DNA from: Paenibacillus solani
Lineage (GTDB): Bacteria; Bacillota; Bacilli; Paenibacillales; Paenibacillaceae
DNA length: 64,000 nt
Direction of reading: 5' to 3'
NCBI RefSeq assembly: GCF_001277345.1
Contig: NZ_LIUT01000001.1
Span: 2,054,369 to 2,118,368 of the forward strand
Positions 17,607 through 26,467 of the stretch are shown in pieces (within the stretch, counting starts at the first letter, position 1; each line of letters opens with the position of its first letter). The notes below the pieces were generated by a model. The model was not told the DNA's origin and searched no databases. It worked only from the letters and a program-made list of their open reading frames with translations. The position numbers were made by a program, and so were the translations under genes.

Positions 17607-19196
17607 ATGGCATCTATGAATTCTATAAGTCTGACGATTCTGCATACAAGCGATATTCACGGTCACCTGTATCCGACCGACTACCGTGGCCCTGGTGACA
17701 AGCCGCTTGGCCTTGCCAAGCTGTCACGTCTGATTCAGAGGGAGAGAAGTCGGAGCACAAGTCTAATCCTGATTGATAACGGAGACTTGCTTCAAGGAAC
17801 GCCGCTGATGTATCACTATGCCAAGTTCAACCGCCACGGTCTGCATCCTGCAGCCAGAGCGCTGAATGCACTTGGATATGATGCAGCCGTGCTTGGGAAT
17901 CACGAGTTCAATTACGGACAGGAGCTGCTTCGACAGGCGATCAGCGATTCCGATTGTCCTTGGCTATCTGCGAACATTGTAACCAAGACTGACGGTAAGC
18001 CGGCATTCGGCAAGCCATATCGGATCTTTGAGCTTCCCCAAGGCATTCGCATCGCCCTGCTCGGACTTACCACCCACTTTATTCCGAATTGGGAGGAGCT
18101 GAATCACATCGAAGGCTTGTCCTTTATTGATGCGCATGATGCTGCTAAGTACTGGGTAGACAAGATTCGCTGCACTGAACAGCCGGATGCGGTGATCTTG
18201 AGCTATCACGGGGGCTTCGAACGCGATCCCATGACTGGTGAAGCAACCGAACCCTTAACCGGTGAAAATCAAGGCTATGCTATATGTGAGACGATCGCGG
18301 GTGTCGACGTACTGCTCACCGGCCATCAACACCGCCTGTTAAACGGGGTGATTAACGGGGTAGCCATTACGCAGCCTGGCAGTGCCGGACAAGCGGTCGC
18401 AAAGGTAGAGCTTGAATTTCAGGCGATTCCAGAAGAGGGGTGGCGGCTATCGGGCAAATCTTCCTCTTTGCTTCTTGTAGATGAAGCGGATCAGGCGGAT
18501 GAGGATTTTCTGGCTCTATTTGCTGAGGATGAACGGCAAACGCAGCATTGGCTCGATCAACCCATAGGCCGCACCGAAGGAGATCTCTCGATTCCCGATC
18601 CGTTCACAGCTCGTCAGGCAGATCATGCCTTTACGGAAATGATAAATCGGATTCAGATGGAGGTGACTGGGGCGGAGATCTCACTGGCCGCCATCTTTAC
18701 CAATGAAGCCAGAGGTTTCGGAGAATTCATTACGATGCGGGATGTGGTGTCCAACTACATATACCCTAATACGTTAAAAGTTGTCCGCATGAGGGGCAGC
18801 AACATCCGAGCCATGTTGGAGCAGACTGCTGAGTACTTTGAGGTGAATGAGACCGGTGATGGACTATGCATTGCACCGTCATACCTGGAGCCAAAACCGC
18901 AGCATTTCAATTACGATATGTGGGAAGGCATCGAATATACGCTCGACATCTCTAAGCCCGTCGGACACCGGGTAGTCAGATTGGAGCGCCACGGAGCCCC
19001 TGTGAGTCCGGATCAAAGCTTCGATGTCGTCATGAACAGCTATCGTGCTGGAGGTGGCGGTAACTTCGACATGCTGAAGGACGCGCCTATAATTCGTGAA
19101 ATTCCGACCGATATGACCGAGATTCTTGCAGATTACATTTCCCGGGTGGGCGTGATCCAGGCGACTTGCAATCATAATTGGGAAGTTGTTTACTAA
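17607..19196 (+). CDS. 5'-nucleotidase/UDP-sugar hydrolase-type metallophosphatase (YunD-like)
   Basis: A 529-residue bifunctional metallophosphatase. The N-terminal calcineurin-like domain shows HTSDIHGH (Asp16, His18), DNGDLLQGTP, GNHEFNYG, a histidine in LSYHGG and LLTGHQHRL. The C-terminal domain (about 320-529) is the 5'-nucleotidase substrate-recognition fold with AIFTNEARGFGEF and NSYRAGGGGNFDML. Unlike the secreted UshA class it has no signal peptide, as in Bacillus YunD, so it probably works in the cytoplasm on nucleotides or related phosphate esters. AGGAGG nine bases before the ATG fixes the start. It converges on the phosphonate transporter operon, which fits a phosphorus-supply role. 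Confidence 0.88.
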   Translation: MASMNSISLTILHTSDIHGHLYPTDYRGPGDKPLGLAKLSRLIQRERSRSTSLILIDNGDLLQGTPLMYHYAKFNRHGLHPAARALNALGYDAAVLGNHEFNYGQELLRQAISDSDCPWLSANIVTKTDGKPAFGKPYRIFELPQGIRIALLGLTTHFIPNWEELNHIEGLSFIDAHDAAKYWVDKIRCTEQPDAVILSYHGGFERDPMTGEATEPLTGENQGYAICETIAGVDVLLTGHQHRLLNGVINGVAITQPGSAGQAVAKVELEFQAIPEEGWRLSGKSSSLLLVDEADQADEDFLALFAEDERQTQHWLDQPIGRTEGDLSIPDPFTARQADHAFTEMINRIQMEVTGAEISLAAIFTNEARGFGEFITMRDVVSNYIYPNTLKVVRMRGSNIRAMLEQTAEYFEVNETGDGLCIAPSYLEPKPQHFNYDMWEGIEYTLDISKPVGHRVVRLERHGAPVSPDQSFDVVMNSYRAGGGGNFDMLKDAPIIREIPTDMTEILADYISRVGVIQATCNHNWEVVY

Positions 19197-19233
19197 GCTC
19201 ATTAGTCAGCCTCTTCCCTCTAAATCCACAACG

Positions 19234-19276
19234 AAAAAGGCGGCGTCAGAGACACATTCTCTGACGTCGCCCTTTT
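19234..19276. terminator. Bidirectional terminator
   Basis: AAAGGCGGCGTCAGAG pairs with CTCTGACGTCGCCCTTT with little mismatch; A-run before and TTTT after. It lies between the convergent nucleotidase gene and the phn operon and can serve both. Confidence 0.85.
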
Positions 19277-19363
19277 CAGTTAAAGTTGGCTGCCGATTAC
19301 TTTATGGGAAAATGCCGATTTAGTTGCTAGGCAACTAGGCAGCACCAGCAGCCTGTCCCCTTC

Positions 19364-20170
19364 TTACCCTTTTACCAGCTTAGTCCGAAGCTTGTTGGAT
19401 ATCCACTCGATGATCAGAATCAGAAAGACCAATCCGATCAGAATCGCCCCGACCTGATTCCACTTATACCCGTTCATGGCAAAAATCAGCGGCGCACCGA
19501 TCCCTCCCGCGCCAACCAAGCCCAGAATGGACGCTTCACGCATATTCATATCGAACCGGTAAATGGTTACGGAGAGGAACAACGACATCAATTGCGGCAA
19601 AATGCCGTAACGTACCTTTTCAAAGGTCGTGCAGCCAATGGAGGTCATGGATTCGAGCACCTTGGTATCGAGTTCCTCAATCGCGTCCACATACAGCTTG
19701 GACAGCATTCCAACCGACGTAATCCCTATCGTCATCACGCCTGAGAACGGTCCAGGACCGGAGACGCGTATGAACATCAAGCCATACACGAGGGCCGGAA
19801 TCGTTCGGATAAAGATCAGCAGCAGGCGGATGAGCCAAGCCACCGGCTTGGGTACGATATTCGAAGCTGCCAGAAAGGCAAGCGGAACGGATAAGATCGC
19901 CCCTACAATGGTTCCCAGAAATGCAATAGCCACCGTCTCAAGCAGCAAATACAGTACACTCTGTTTTGAGACGCTCAATAGTAAGTTCAAGTCGGGATTC
20001 ATAATTCCTGTAATAATATTCTGAGCGATGTTGAGACCGCTCTGATGGATATCCTTCAGATTAACAGCAGCAAGCGACCAGATAAACAGTGCAATAATAA
20101 TTACCGAAAGCGTCAGCACATACCGCATATTACGAGGATGGGCCTGAAGTTGCTTCTCAATCGTCGTCAC
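19364..20170 (-). CDS. phnE: Phosphonate-type ABC transporter permease (second PhnE)
   Basis: A 268-residue membrane permease of the PhnE family with about six hydrophobic segments and the EAA loop ESMTSIGCTTFEKVRYGILP followed by a GLVGAGGIGAPL motif near the end. It pairs with the preceding PhnE-like protein to form the membrane channel of the importer. The start is GTG at 20170, seven bases after AGGAGG. It is the last gene of the operon, ended by the bidirectional terminator at 19234-19276. Confidence 0.9.
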   Translation of the reverse strand: MTTIEKQLQAHPRNMRYVLTLSVIIIALFIWSLAAVNLKDIHQSGLNIAQNIITGIMNPDLNLLLSVSKQSVLYLLLETVAIAFLGTIVGAILSVPLAFLAASNIVPKPVAWLIRLLLIFIRTIPALVYGLMFIRVSGPGPFSGVMTIGITSVGMLSKLYVDAIEELDTKVLESMTSIGCTTFEKVRYGILPQLMSLFLSVTIYRFDMNMREASILGLVGAGGIGAPLIFAMNGYKWNQVGAILIGLVFLILIIEWISNKLRTKLVKG

Positions 20171-20191
20171 TCACGAACCTCCTCTCTTTCA

Positions 20192-21007
20192 TCAAATCAG
20201 TTTTTTACGGAAATGCTCACTAACTGTCTCAATCAGATAAACGGTGATCACCAGAGCCAGAATGATCATTCCTACGTTCTGATAATCACGCCAGCCTAAA
20301 TCTTCTTTAATTAACAGGCCGACTCCGCCTGCCCCCACGTATCCCAGGATCGCCGCATAACGTACATTTCCCTCAAAGCAGAACAGCGAATTGGACAAAT
20401 AGCTTGGCAGCACCTGTGGAAACAAGGCATAGCGGAATGCCTGAATTCTTGTCATACCGATGGATTCCATCGCTTCAAACGGACCCATATCCACATTTTC
20501 AATCTGCTCATACAGCAGCTTGCCTACATAAGACAGTGTGAACAGCAGAATCGCTACTACGCCCGCGGTTGGCCCGAGCCCAAAGATAAAGGTAGCAATC
20601 AAGGCTGTGACCAGCGTTGGCAAGGTACGCAGCAGACTCAGCACAATTTTAAAGAAGGCTGTCACAAACCGGTTTGGAATGACATTGGACGAAGCCAAAA
20701 TCGCTATAGGCAGCGCAAGAAGCGCACCGATCATAGAACCGATCAGCGACATCTGCAAGGTGTCTACAAGCGCTCCCCACAATTTAGGGAAGTACGCCCA
20801 ATCCGGCGGAAACATTTCACCAATCATCCCGAACAGCTTGCCTATTCGCACAAACAACACTTTTAGATTAAAATTCGTAAATTCCACGGACAGAACAACT
20901 GCTACAATGATAAGCAATAGAATCAGCGGCGTGCGGGAGCGTTTCTCCATGACGATCTTGCCGCTGCGAAGAGCAACTTTTTTAGGCGGGAATAGTTTGT
21001 CATACAT
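20192..21007 (-). CDS. phnE: Phosphonate-type ABC transporter permease (first PhnE)
   Basis: A 271-residue PhnE-family permease, with the EAA loop AMESIGMTRIQAFRYALFPQ and the GYVGAGGVGLLIKED motif. The open frame extends 48 codons upstream across the ATPase gene, but the true start is ATG at 21007, overlapping the PhnC stop by eight bases, as expected for translational coupling. The two permeases are homologous to each other, which is usual for phosphonate importers that carry a PhnE pair. Confidence 0.9.
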   Translation of the reverse strand: MYDKLFPPKKVALRSGKIVMEKRSRTPLILLLIIVAVVLSVEFTNFNLKVLFVRIGKLFGMIGEMFPPDWAYFPKLWGALVDTLQMSLIGSMIGALLALPIAILASSNVIPNRFVTAFFKIVLSLLRTLPTLVTALIATFIFGLGPTAGVVAILLFTLSYVGKLLYEQIENVDMGPFEAMESIGMTRIQAFRYALFPQVLPSYLSNSLFCFEGNVRYAAILGYVGAGGVGLLIKEDLGWRDYQNVGMIILALVITVYLIETVSEHFRKKLI

Positions 21008-21785
21008 AAGCAATCCCGGCCTCTGCTTGGACTGACATTTCCTCCTCAAAACGACCGCCGTAAATCTCGCCAAGCACTGCCGTAGTGACCCCGGAAGCCT
21101 CCCCATCAAAAACAACCTCGCCCTGGCGAATGCCAATAATGCGGTCGGCATATTCCAGTGCTACCTCGACATGGTGGATATTCATAATCACCGAGATGTT
21201 CATCTCCTGGTTAATACGTTTGAAATCATCCATGACCATCAGGGATGTCACCGGGTCAAGCGAGGCAATCGGTTCATCCGCCAGAATAATATCCGGATTC
21301 TGAGCAAGCGTCCGTGCCAGTGCTACCCGCTGCTGCTGACCGCCCGACAACTGATCCACACGCACATATGCCTTATCGAGAATACCTACCTTATCTAATG
21401 CCTCCAGTGACTTGATCTTATGATCCTTCGCAAAGATTCCGGTCAGCTTCCGCCACAGCGGCAGATCAGGGACAAAGGAAACCAGTACATTCTTGATCAC
21501 AGAAGTTCTTGTCACCAAATTGAAGGATTGAAAAATCATGCCGATTCTCCGGCGGAACCGGCGAACCTGGCTGCCCTTCAGCTTCCCTACATCTACGCCA
21601 TCCACATTGAGCTGGCCTCCGGTAATCTCATGCATTCGATTAATACAACGGATCAGTGTAGACTTCCCCGCACCGGAGAGACCGATGATGGCGACGAATT
21701 CGCCCTGCTCGATGGACAGATTAATATTGTTCAATGCTGTTGTTCCATTTGCGTATTTCTTATCCACCTGTTTGAATTCAATCAT
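21000..21785 (-). CDS. phnC: Phosphonate-type ABC transporter ATP-binding protein
   Basis: A 261-residue ABC ATPase with Walker A GLSGAGKST near residue 37, signature LSGGQQQR, Walker B ILADEP and the switch histidine in NIHHVEVALEYADR. The sequence layout fits PhnC, the motor of phosphonate/phosphite-type importers. It is the second gene of the operon and overlaps the first permease gene. No C-P lyase or phosphonatase genes are in the window, so the imported compound would be degraded elsewhere; phosphite, phosphate esters or phosphonates remain possible substrates. Confidence 0.92.
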   Translation of the reverse strand: MIEFKQVDKKYANGTTALNNINLSIEQGEFVAIIGLSGAGKSTLIRCINRMHEITGGQLNVDGVDVGKLKGSQVRRFRRRIGMIFQSFNLVTRTSVIKNVLVSFVPDLPLWRKLTGIFAKDHKIKSLEALDKVGILDKAYVRVDQLSGGQQQRVALARTLAQNPDIILADEPIASLDPVTSLMVMDDFKRINQEMNISVIMNIHHVEVALEYADRIIGIRQGEVVFDGEASGVTTAVLGEIYGGRFEEEMSVQAEAGIAYV

Positions 21786-21905
21786 GACATAAGCTCCAAT
21801 CCTTTAGTCTGCATAGAAACGTGAAAAAATGAGGGCATCACGTTGCCATGATGCACTCATTTCATTCCAAAGCTTCCGCCCTAACTTCCTCGCCTTGATC
21901 CTGGA

Positions 21906-23006
21906 TTACTGCTTTTGACTCTTGATCAGCTCTTGAGCCTTGCGCTCATTATCATAATCCGAGGATTTTGCTTCTTGGTAGCCTTCATGACTGTACACGG
22001 CGATAACTTCTTTTCCTTTATCTGTTTGAGCAATGGCGATAAAGGCCTTTTGCAATGCAGACTTGAATTGATCATCCATCAGCGAGGAGTTTTTGCTTAC
22101 GCTGATTGTATCGTTATAGATTCCTTGCGTAACCCCGATCACATTCGTCTCATCCCAAATCGAAGCGGAACGGCTGAACTCGGTTGTCCATTTTTCCTCA
22201 TAATCTCTTCTTGCATCAGCAAAAGCAACAAGGATATCCACTTGACCAGCCGCCAGACGGGCGAATGAGCTTCCGTAAGAGTCCGAAGTCACCACATGCT
22301 TCAGATCTGTGATGCTCTTGTTGTAGTTATTTTGAAGCCACAGTGTCGGGTAAATGTAACCCGCGGAAGACGAAGTGGACATGACTGCCCAGTTCGCGCT
22401 GTCCAGGTCTTCCCAAGTCAAGGGTTCGCCTGCATTCACCTTGGCTGCCAGCTCTTTACCTTTATCCGTTGGGCCAGCAATCGCAATCGAACGGTAGTAA
22501 GTTGCTTGCTTGTCTGTAGGTGCCGTCGGTTTATTGTCGTTCCAATCCTTCGGATTGTCGGAATCGTTGGACAGACCCGCACGGGTAGCAGTCAGAATTA
22601 CATCTGCACCGTCATCATACAGGGCATATGTTCCACCCGGGATGAACCCGATGTCCGTCGTCCCTGCCGTTAACGCCTCACCAACCGCCTCATAAGTCGT
22701 ACCTACATCGATCGTAACCTTTTCCACATTGTAGCCTTCAGTAGCCAATTGCTCTTTCAGCAGATCCTTTAATGGATCTGTTGCCGTAATGATTTGGTCA
22801 GGGTCTTTGGATGGAACGAAGCTGACCTTAAGCTCCTTGATCTCTGTTGCAGAAGGCGTTGTCTCTTGAGCCGTATTCTGCTGAGGTGTAGGAGTCGTAT
22901 TATCCCCTGCCGCTCCGTTATTTGCCGTGTTTCCGTTAGAACCGCATCCTGCAAGCAGGCCTACGCCTAATGCAAATACTGCAGTTAACATCCATCTGTT
23001 CTTCAC
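21906..23006 (-). CDS. phnD: Phosphonate-type ABC transporter substrate-binding lipoprotein
   Basis: About 366 residues, a PhnD-family binding protein. The signal peptide ends in the lipobox LAGC, followed by a low-complexity Asn/Thr/Gln linker, then the binding domain with LKVSFVPSKDPDQI, ALTAGTTDIGFIPGGTYAL, SSSAGYIYPTLWL and a VAFADARR motif. It captures the ligand outside the membrane and delivers it to the two PhnE permeases. A TTG at 23012 is too close to the ribosome site GGGGG; GTG at 23006, nine bases away, is the better start. It is the first gene of the phn operon. Confidence 0.9.
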   Translation of the reverse strand: MKNRWMLTAVFALGVGLLAGCGSNGNTANNGAAGDNTTPTPQQNTAQETTPSATEIKELKVSFVPSKDPDQIITATDPLKDLLKEQLATEGYNVEKVTIDVGTTYEAVGEALTAGTTDIGFIPGGTYALYDDGADVILTATRAGLSNDSDNPKDWNDNKPTAPTDKQATYYRSIAIAGPTDKGKELAAKVNAGEPLTWEDLDSANWAVMSTSSSAGYIYPTLWLQNNYNKSITDLKHVVTSDSYGSSFARLAAGQVDILVAFADARRDYEEKWTTEFSRSASIWDETNVIGVTQGIYNDTISVSKNSSLMDDQFKSALQKAFIAIAQTDKGKEVIAVYSHEGYQEAKSSDYDNERKAQELIKSQKQ

Positions 23007-23220
23007 TATCAAATACCCCCACTATTTATAATTCGGATTCGCCAGTGTCTTGCTCCCCTATTGCAAACCCAAATTCATCATACAAGCCCTTTGTTATCGA
23101 GTGATTATCTACCTGTAAAAAATTGAAAGCACTCATTTACATAGAGTTAACCCTATGAAAACAAATCTCTGGGGGATGGTTAGTCCAATGATGAAATATG
23201 GAAGGTACAGATGCTTCAGT

Positions 23221-23297
23221 TAGATATTTATTTAATTGACAAAACAAAAAAGCCGCTAAAATAGCGACTTTTAATGGGACCATGTTCTTGTCTCTTA
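23221..23297 (+). repeat. Family A interspersed repeat, copy 5 (right half only)
   Basis: Only the second hairpin (GCCGCTAAAATAGCGAC) and the closing CATGTTCTTGTC remain; the long palindrome is missing. It touches the stop of the minus-strand DUF6366 gene, and in that direction gives a stem followed by TTTTTTGTTTT. Confidence 0.8.
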
Positions 23298-23507
23298 CTA
23301 AAAATATTGGGCAACTATAAGAACAACAATAATAACAATGATTAATATTAAAGTGCCTTTCCAACCTAAACTACTTACTAAATTAACTAAACTACCATGC
23401 TGAGTCCTATAAATTCCGTCTTTCAAATGACCAAATGGATTATTTAGTAATTCTTCTTGTCTCAGTCTTTCCCTTGTTCTTTCAGGAGTTTCATAATCAT
23501 TGTTCAT
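23298..23507 (-). CDS. DUF6366-type small membrane protein
   Basis: A 69-residue protein that matches the DUF6366 pattern: a charged N-terminus (ETPERTRERLRQEELLNNPF), a GSLVNLVSSLGWKG linker and a single C-terminal membrane helix. The function of the family is unknown. GGGGG six bases before the ATG supports the start. It ends directly at a family A repeat, which probably supplies its terminator. Confidence 0.75.
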   Translation of the reverse strand: MNNDYETPERTRERLRQEELLNNPFGHLKDGIYRTQHGSLVNLVSSLGWKGTLILIIVIIVVLIVAQYF

Positions 23508-23596
23508 TATTTACCCCCTAGATAAAAAATTCTAATTAGATATCCAAATACTACTATATTGATGAATTATTATAATTATAACATTATTATCCCTAT

Positions 23597-23776
23597 TTAG
23601 ACACTCACTGATATAATTGATCCAACCCTTTGAAGAATCAATAATCCATTATCAACACTCTCAATGAAGTACTTCTTATCATCTAAAACAAGAACATCAC
23701 TTTCCTGCAATTTGACTTCGCTTCTAAAATAAATGAAGTTATCTGATCCAATTACTGCTCCTTTATAGTAATTCAT
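23597..23776 (-). CDS. Small hypothetical protein (59 residues)
   Basis: A short open frame starting at ATG 23776 with GGAG ten bases upstream. The protein begins MNYYKGAVIGSDNFIYFRSE and continues with alternating hydrophobic and charged residues (VLVLDDKKYFIESVDNGLLI), resembling a small beta-barrel or SH3-like domain. I do not recognise a family. It lies 90 bases upstream of the DUF6366 gene on the same strand, so they may be co-transcribed. Confidence 0.55.
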   Translation of the reverse strand: MNYYKGAVIGSDNFIYFRSEVKLQESDVLVLDDKKYFIESVDNGLLILQRVGSIISVSV

Positions 23777-23989
23777 GCTTTCTCAACTCCTATAAAATTT
23801 TATGGATGTACGTCGAAGGCCTTAACAAAAACGACCTGAACCGCATCCTCTGCGTTTGCCGCAGAGCCTGTCAATTGATACGCCAGTGTAAACAGCAGCG
23901 TTTTATATTAATCGTACAGTTCTTCTCTTTGACATGCTTTCACTGCCACGGAAACTAAGTGTGCTCTCGTATGCCAGGTAACACCGCAA
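23777..23989. other. Intergenic region without recognised gene
   Basis: A plus-strand stretch from about 23803 reads YVEGLNKNDLNRILCVCRRA without stops for about 50 codons but has no start signal and no family I know. It may be decayed coding sequence. Confidence 0.3.
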
Positions 23990-24032
23990 ACGAAAACGGC
24001 CATTTCCGCCCCATCGGACGGAAATGGCCGTT
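23990..24032 (-). terminator. Terminator of rarD
   Basis: AACGGCCATTTCCG (23995-24008) pairs perfectly with CGGAAATGGCCGTT (24019-24032) around a ten-base loop, followed on the minus strand by TTCGTTTG. It lies 27 bases after the rarD stop. Confidence 0.85.
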
Positions 24033-24058
24033 ATGTCGGTACCGGGGAGCCTTTGTCG

Positions 24059-24937
24059 TTAGCTCGCCTTCGCGAGTTTCGCGCTGCGAATCGATGACGA
24101 AGCGTATACGACAAGCGCTGTCCAGATGAGTGCGAAGCCGACAAGTAGAACCGGTGAGACCGTTTCCTTGAACACGAAAACGCTCAGTAATAACATGATC
24201 GTCGGTCCGATGTATTGTACGAAGCCGAGCGTAGACAGCGTCATCCGGGCGGCCGCCCGCGCAAAGAAGAGCAGTGGCAGCGCCGTTACCACGCCGGAAA
24301 GCAGCAGTTCGACGAACATGGGCGCAGGCAGCGTCCATGCCGTCGTTTTTCCCACGGCGGCTAAATAGATCCAGTAGCCGAGCGCGACGGGCAGGACTAC
24401 TGCTGTCTCCGACAACAAGCCTACCGAAGCGTCTTGCATGATCTTCTTCTTCGCAAGACCGTACAAGCCAAACGACACGGCCAGCGAGATCGCGATCCAA
24501 GGGAACCGTCCATAGTCGATGGCGATGATGATCACCGCGGCACCTGCGATGGCAATCGCGAGCCATTGGCCGCGACTTGGCTTCTCGTGAAGGAAGACCA
24601 CCGCAAGCAGTACATTCAGCAACGGGTTCAAATAATAGCCGAGACTTGTCTCGACAACATGGCCGTTGTTGACCGCCCAGATGAAGATGAGCCAATTAGC
24701 TGCGATCAGCAGTCCACTGGCGGCGAGCGACAGCAGAAGCGAGCGGTTAGCCGCTATACGCTTCATCTCACCCCAGCGGCGCTGAACGGCGACGAGAATA
24801 CCCATGAAGACGAACGACCAGACCACCCGATGTGATAGAATTTCGCCTGCCGGGACAGCGTCAAACAACTTCCAATATAGCGGGAGAATTCCCCACATGA
24901 TATACGCGATAATAGCGTTGACTAATCCATTGTTCAT
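24059..24937 (-). CDS. rarD: RarD-type EamA permease
   Basis: A 292-residue permease with ten hydrophobic segments. Characteristic RarD features are visible: MWGILPLYWKLFDAVPAGEI near the start, the SHRVVWSF motif, NWLIFIWAVNNGHVVETSLG with GYYLNPLL, and LGFVQYIGPTIMLLL near the end. RarD proteins were linked to chloramphenicol sensitivity, but the natural substrate is not established. GAGGGGAAA shortly before the ATG fixes the start. The gene is clearly richer in G+C than its AT-rich neighbours, so it may have a different history from the flanking accessory genes. Confidence 0.9.
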   Translation of the reverse strand: MNNGLVNAIIAYIMWGILPLYWKLFDAVPAGEILSHRVVWSFVFMGILVAVQRRWGEMKRIAANRSLLLSLAASGLLIAANWLIFIWAVNNGHVVETSLGYYLNPLLNVLLAVVFLHEKPSRGQWLAIAIAGAAVIIIAIDYGRFPWIAISLAVSFGLYGLAKKKIMQDASVGLLSETAVVLPVALGYWIYLAAVGKTTAWTLPAPMFVELLLSGVVTALPLLFFARAAARMTLSTLGFVQYIGPTIMLLLSVFVFKETVSPVLLVGFALIWTALVVYASSSIRSAKLAKAS

Positions 24938-25030
24938 TATTTTTCCCCTCTTCTCTCTCTCTCGGATGTCTGAACGGATTATACGCCTCGATCCTCGCTA
25001 AAGTAAAGAAAATATTATGTATGAGCTTAC

Positions 25031-25064
25031 TCAAAAGAAAAAGACCGCAACTAATGCGGCTTTT
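25031..25064 (-). terminator. Terminator of the 134-residue protein gene
   Basis: CCGCA/TGCGG stem extended by AAAAG/CTTTT, with a T-rich run (TCTTTTTCTTTTG) on the minus strand, 40 bases after the stop codon at 25104. Confidence 0.65.
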
Positions 25065-25103
25065 GATGTCCATAGGTTTTATGCTGTATGTATAAGCATC
25101 TTG

Positions 25104-25508
25104 CTATTGATAATAGATGTCTTTCTGCTTCCAGATGCCATTGTCACACTCTATGTTGGATCTTAACTCTACGTTTACATAATCTCCCCAATATCCCATT
25201 GTAATAGAGTTTTCGAGTACTGAAATCCACTGCAATGACACGATATAATTTTCTATTTTAAAATTACTGTTTTCATAGACCTCTTTACAAAAAAGCTGCA
25301 CTCCATTATCAAATACATCAATTTTAGATAGAAAGTGTTCAAACATTTGATGAGAGATATTTTGGATATCGTTTACTTCTATTGACCAATCCGAATTGGC
25401 GAATTCTAATAGTATTACATCTTTTGATTTATCCGCGTCTTCCCATGCTGTCAAAACTTCATTTGTTGAGAATCTATTGATTTTAAATTGCAGGTGTTGT
25501 TTTATCAT
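25104..25508 (-). CDS. Hypothetical protein (134 residues)
   Basis: An acidic soluble protein that I do not recognise. It contains WSIEVNDIQNISHQMFEHFL and ends MGYWGDYVNVELRSNIECDN. A GTG at 25517 lies within the ribosome site AGGAAGTG; ATG at 25508, six bases after it, is the start. It begins 22 bases after the HEAT-like gene and is the second gene of that pair, ended by a hairpin. Small acidic proteins in such AT-rich pairs are often immunity or antitoxin proteins, but nothing here proves it. Confidence 0.65.
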   Translation of the reverse strand: MIKQHLQFKINRFSTNEVLTAWEDADKSKDVILLEFANSDWSIEVNDIQNISHQMFEHFLSKIDVFDNGVQLFCKEVYENSNFKIENYIVSLQWISVLENSITMGYWGDYVNVELRSNIECDNGIWKQKDIYYQ

Positions 25509-25530
25509 TAGTGTCACTTCCTTTCAAACT

Positions 25531-26151
25531 TTATTTACCTATGCTCCTAAATTCATCAAGCATCTTCTTGCGTTCTCCTAATGAGCGAAGTTGCACAATA
25601 TCGCCTCTTTCATTTAAAGTAAAATGTCCTTTGAAAGCATCTGGCATGGCATTATATTGTTTTTCTTCCTGCTCATATGCCTGAATAAAACAAGCATATC
25701 CATATTGATTTACTAAATACGGAAGCCCAAAAGCAGAACGAAGCAGTTCATATTCTTGATAGTTATAAGGGGTGCTTTCAGGACGCTTCAACAGAATCTC
25801 TGTGAATGTAGACATCAGTTTTTCTACTTCTTTTTCAGTCGCAAACTTTGCATAGCCCCGAACTGCAGTCAACCTCATATCTAAATATCGTTCTTTTTTA
25901 AAAGCTTTGAAGAAAAAATCCTTTAAATCAATATCTTCACAGAACACAAGTGCTTTCAATATAGTGTTGCGAATGTACAAATTTTTAGCCTTAGAATATA
26001 GTTCTATTAAAAAATCAGCATCTTCATTTGACAACGTTATATCCTTGCACCTTTCCAACAGCTGATGAAAATCGTCTTTATTCTCAAACCCTCTTTTCTG
26101 GGACATTTTCTTAAGCTCTTCAATTATGTTTATCAGTTTGTATCCCTCCAT
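25531..26151 (-). CDS. Hypothetical helical-repeat protein (206 residues)
   Basis: A soluble, mostly alpha-helical protein with HEAT-like pairs of helices (NLYIRNTILKALVFCEDIDL, DMRLTAVRGYAKFATEKEVE). The family is not one I recognise. The open frame starts at GTG 26205, but that codon has no ribosome site. A perfect AAAGGAGGTG lies 20 bases before the ATG pair at 26154/26151, too far for either; AGAAGG five bases before ATG 26151 makes that start more likely. It forms a pair with the 134-residue gene downstream. Confidence 0.65.
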   Translation of the reverse strand: MEGYKLINIIEELKKMSQKRGFENKDDFHQLLERCKDITLSNEDADFLIELYSKAKNLYIRNTILKALVFCEDIDLKDFFFKAFKKERYLDMRLTAVRGYAKFATEKEVEKLMSTFTEILLKRPESTPYNYQEYELLRSAFGLPYLVNQYGYACFIQAYEQEEKQYNAMPDAFKGHFTLNERGDIVQLRSLGERKKMLDEFRSIGK

Positions 26152-26259
26152 CATTTCCTTCTCTTCGCTGGCTTCACCTCCTTTCGAGGGAAACCACGTC
26201 CACACCAGATTTATGTGTAGTTATATATCTGTTTATCGTTAAGCACGTTAATTCTATGC

Positions 26260-26427
26260 TCACTCATTCTCCAGGACTTGAGCGGCTCTGTATGGATAAA
26301 TACCGCTGCTGACCGATCGAAGAGGTTGCATTTCGTTCTTGTTCGGACCAAAACGCTGTACCTCAAAAACTTCAGCAAATACACGTGCTGGAACATAAGT
26401 TGTCCCATTTGTACGGGTTCTTTGACT
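26260..26427 (-). pseudogene. Copper amine oxidase N-terminal (stalk) domain remnant
   Basis: On the minus strand one frame reads RTRTNGTTYVPARVFAEVFE, the hallmark of the copper amine oxidase-like N-terminal domain that is abundant as a surface or stalk module in Paenibacillus, and continues to a stop near 26260. There is no start, no signal peptide and no other domain, so it is a leftover of a larger secreted-protein gene. Confidence 0.6.
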
Positions 26428-26467
26428 GTATGGAAACATATTATGATGATCTCATAGAAGCCAATAA

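Noticed and set aside
20538..21035. Plus-strand open frame opposite the first PhnE gene
   Set aside because: Mirror of a membrane-protein gene; the minus-strand reading has full PhnE motifs.
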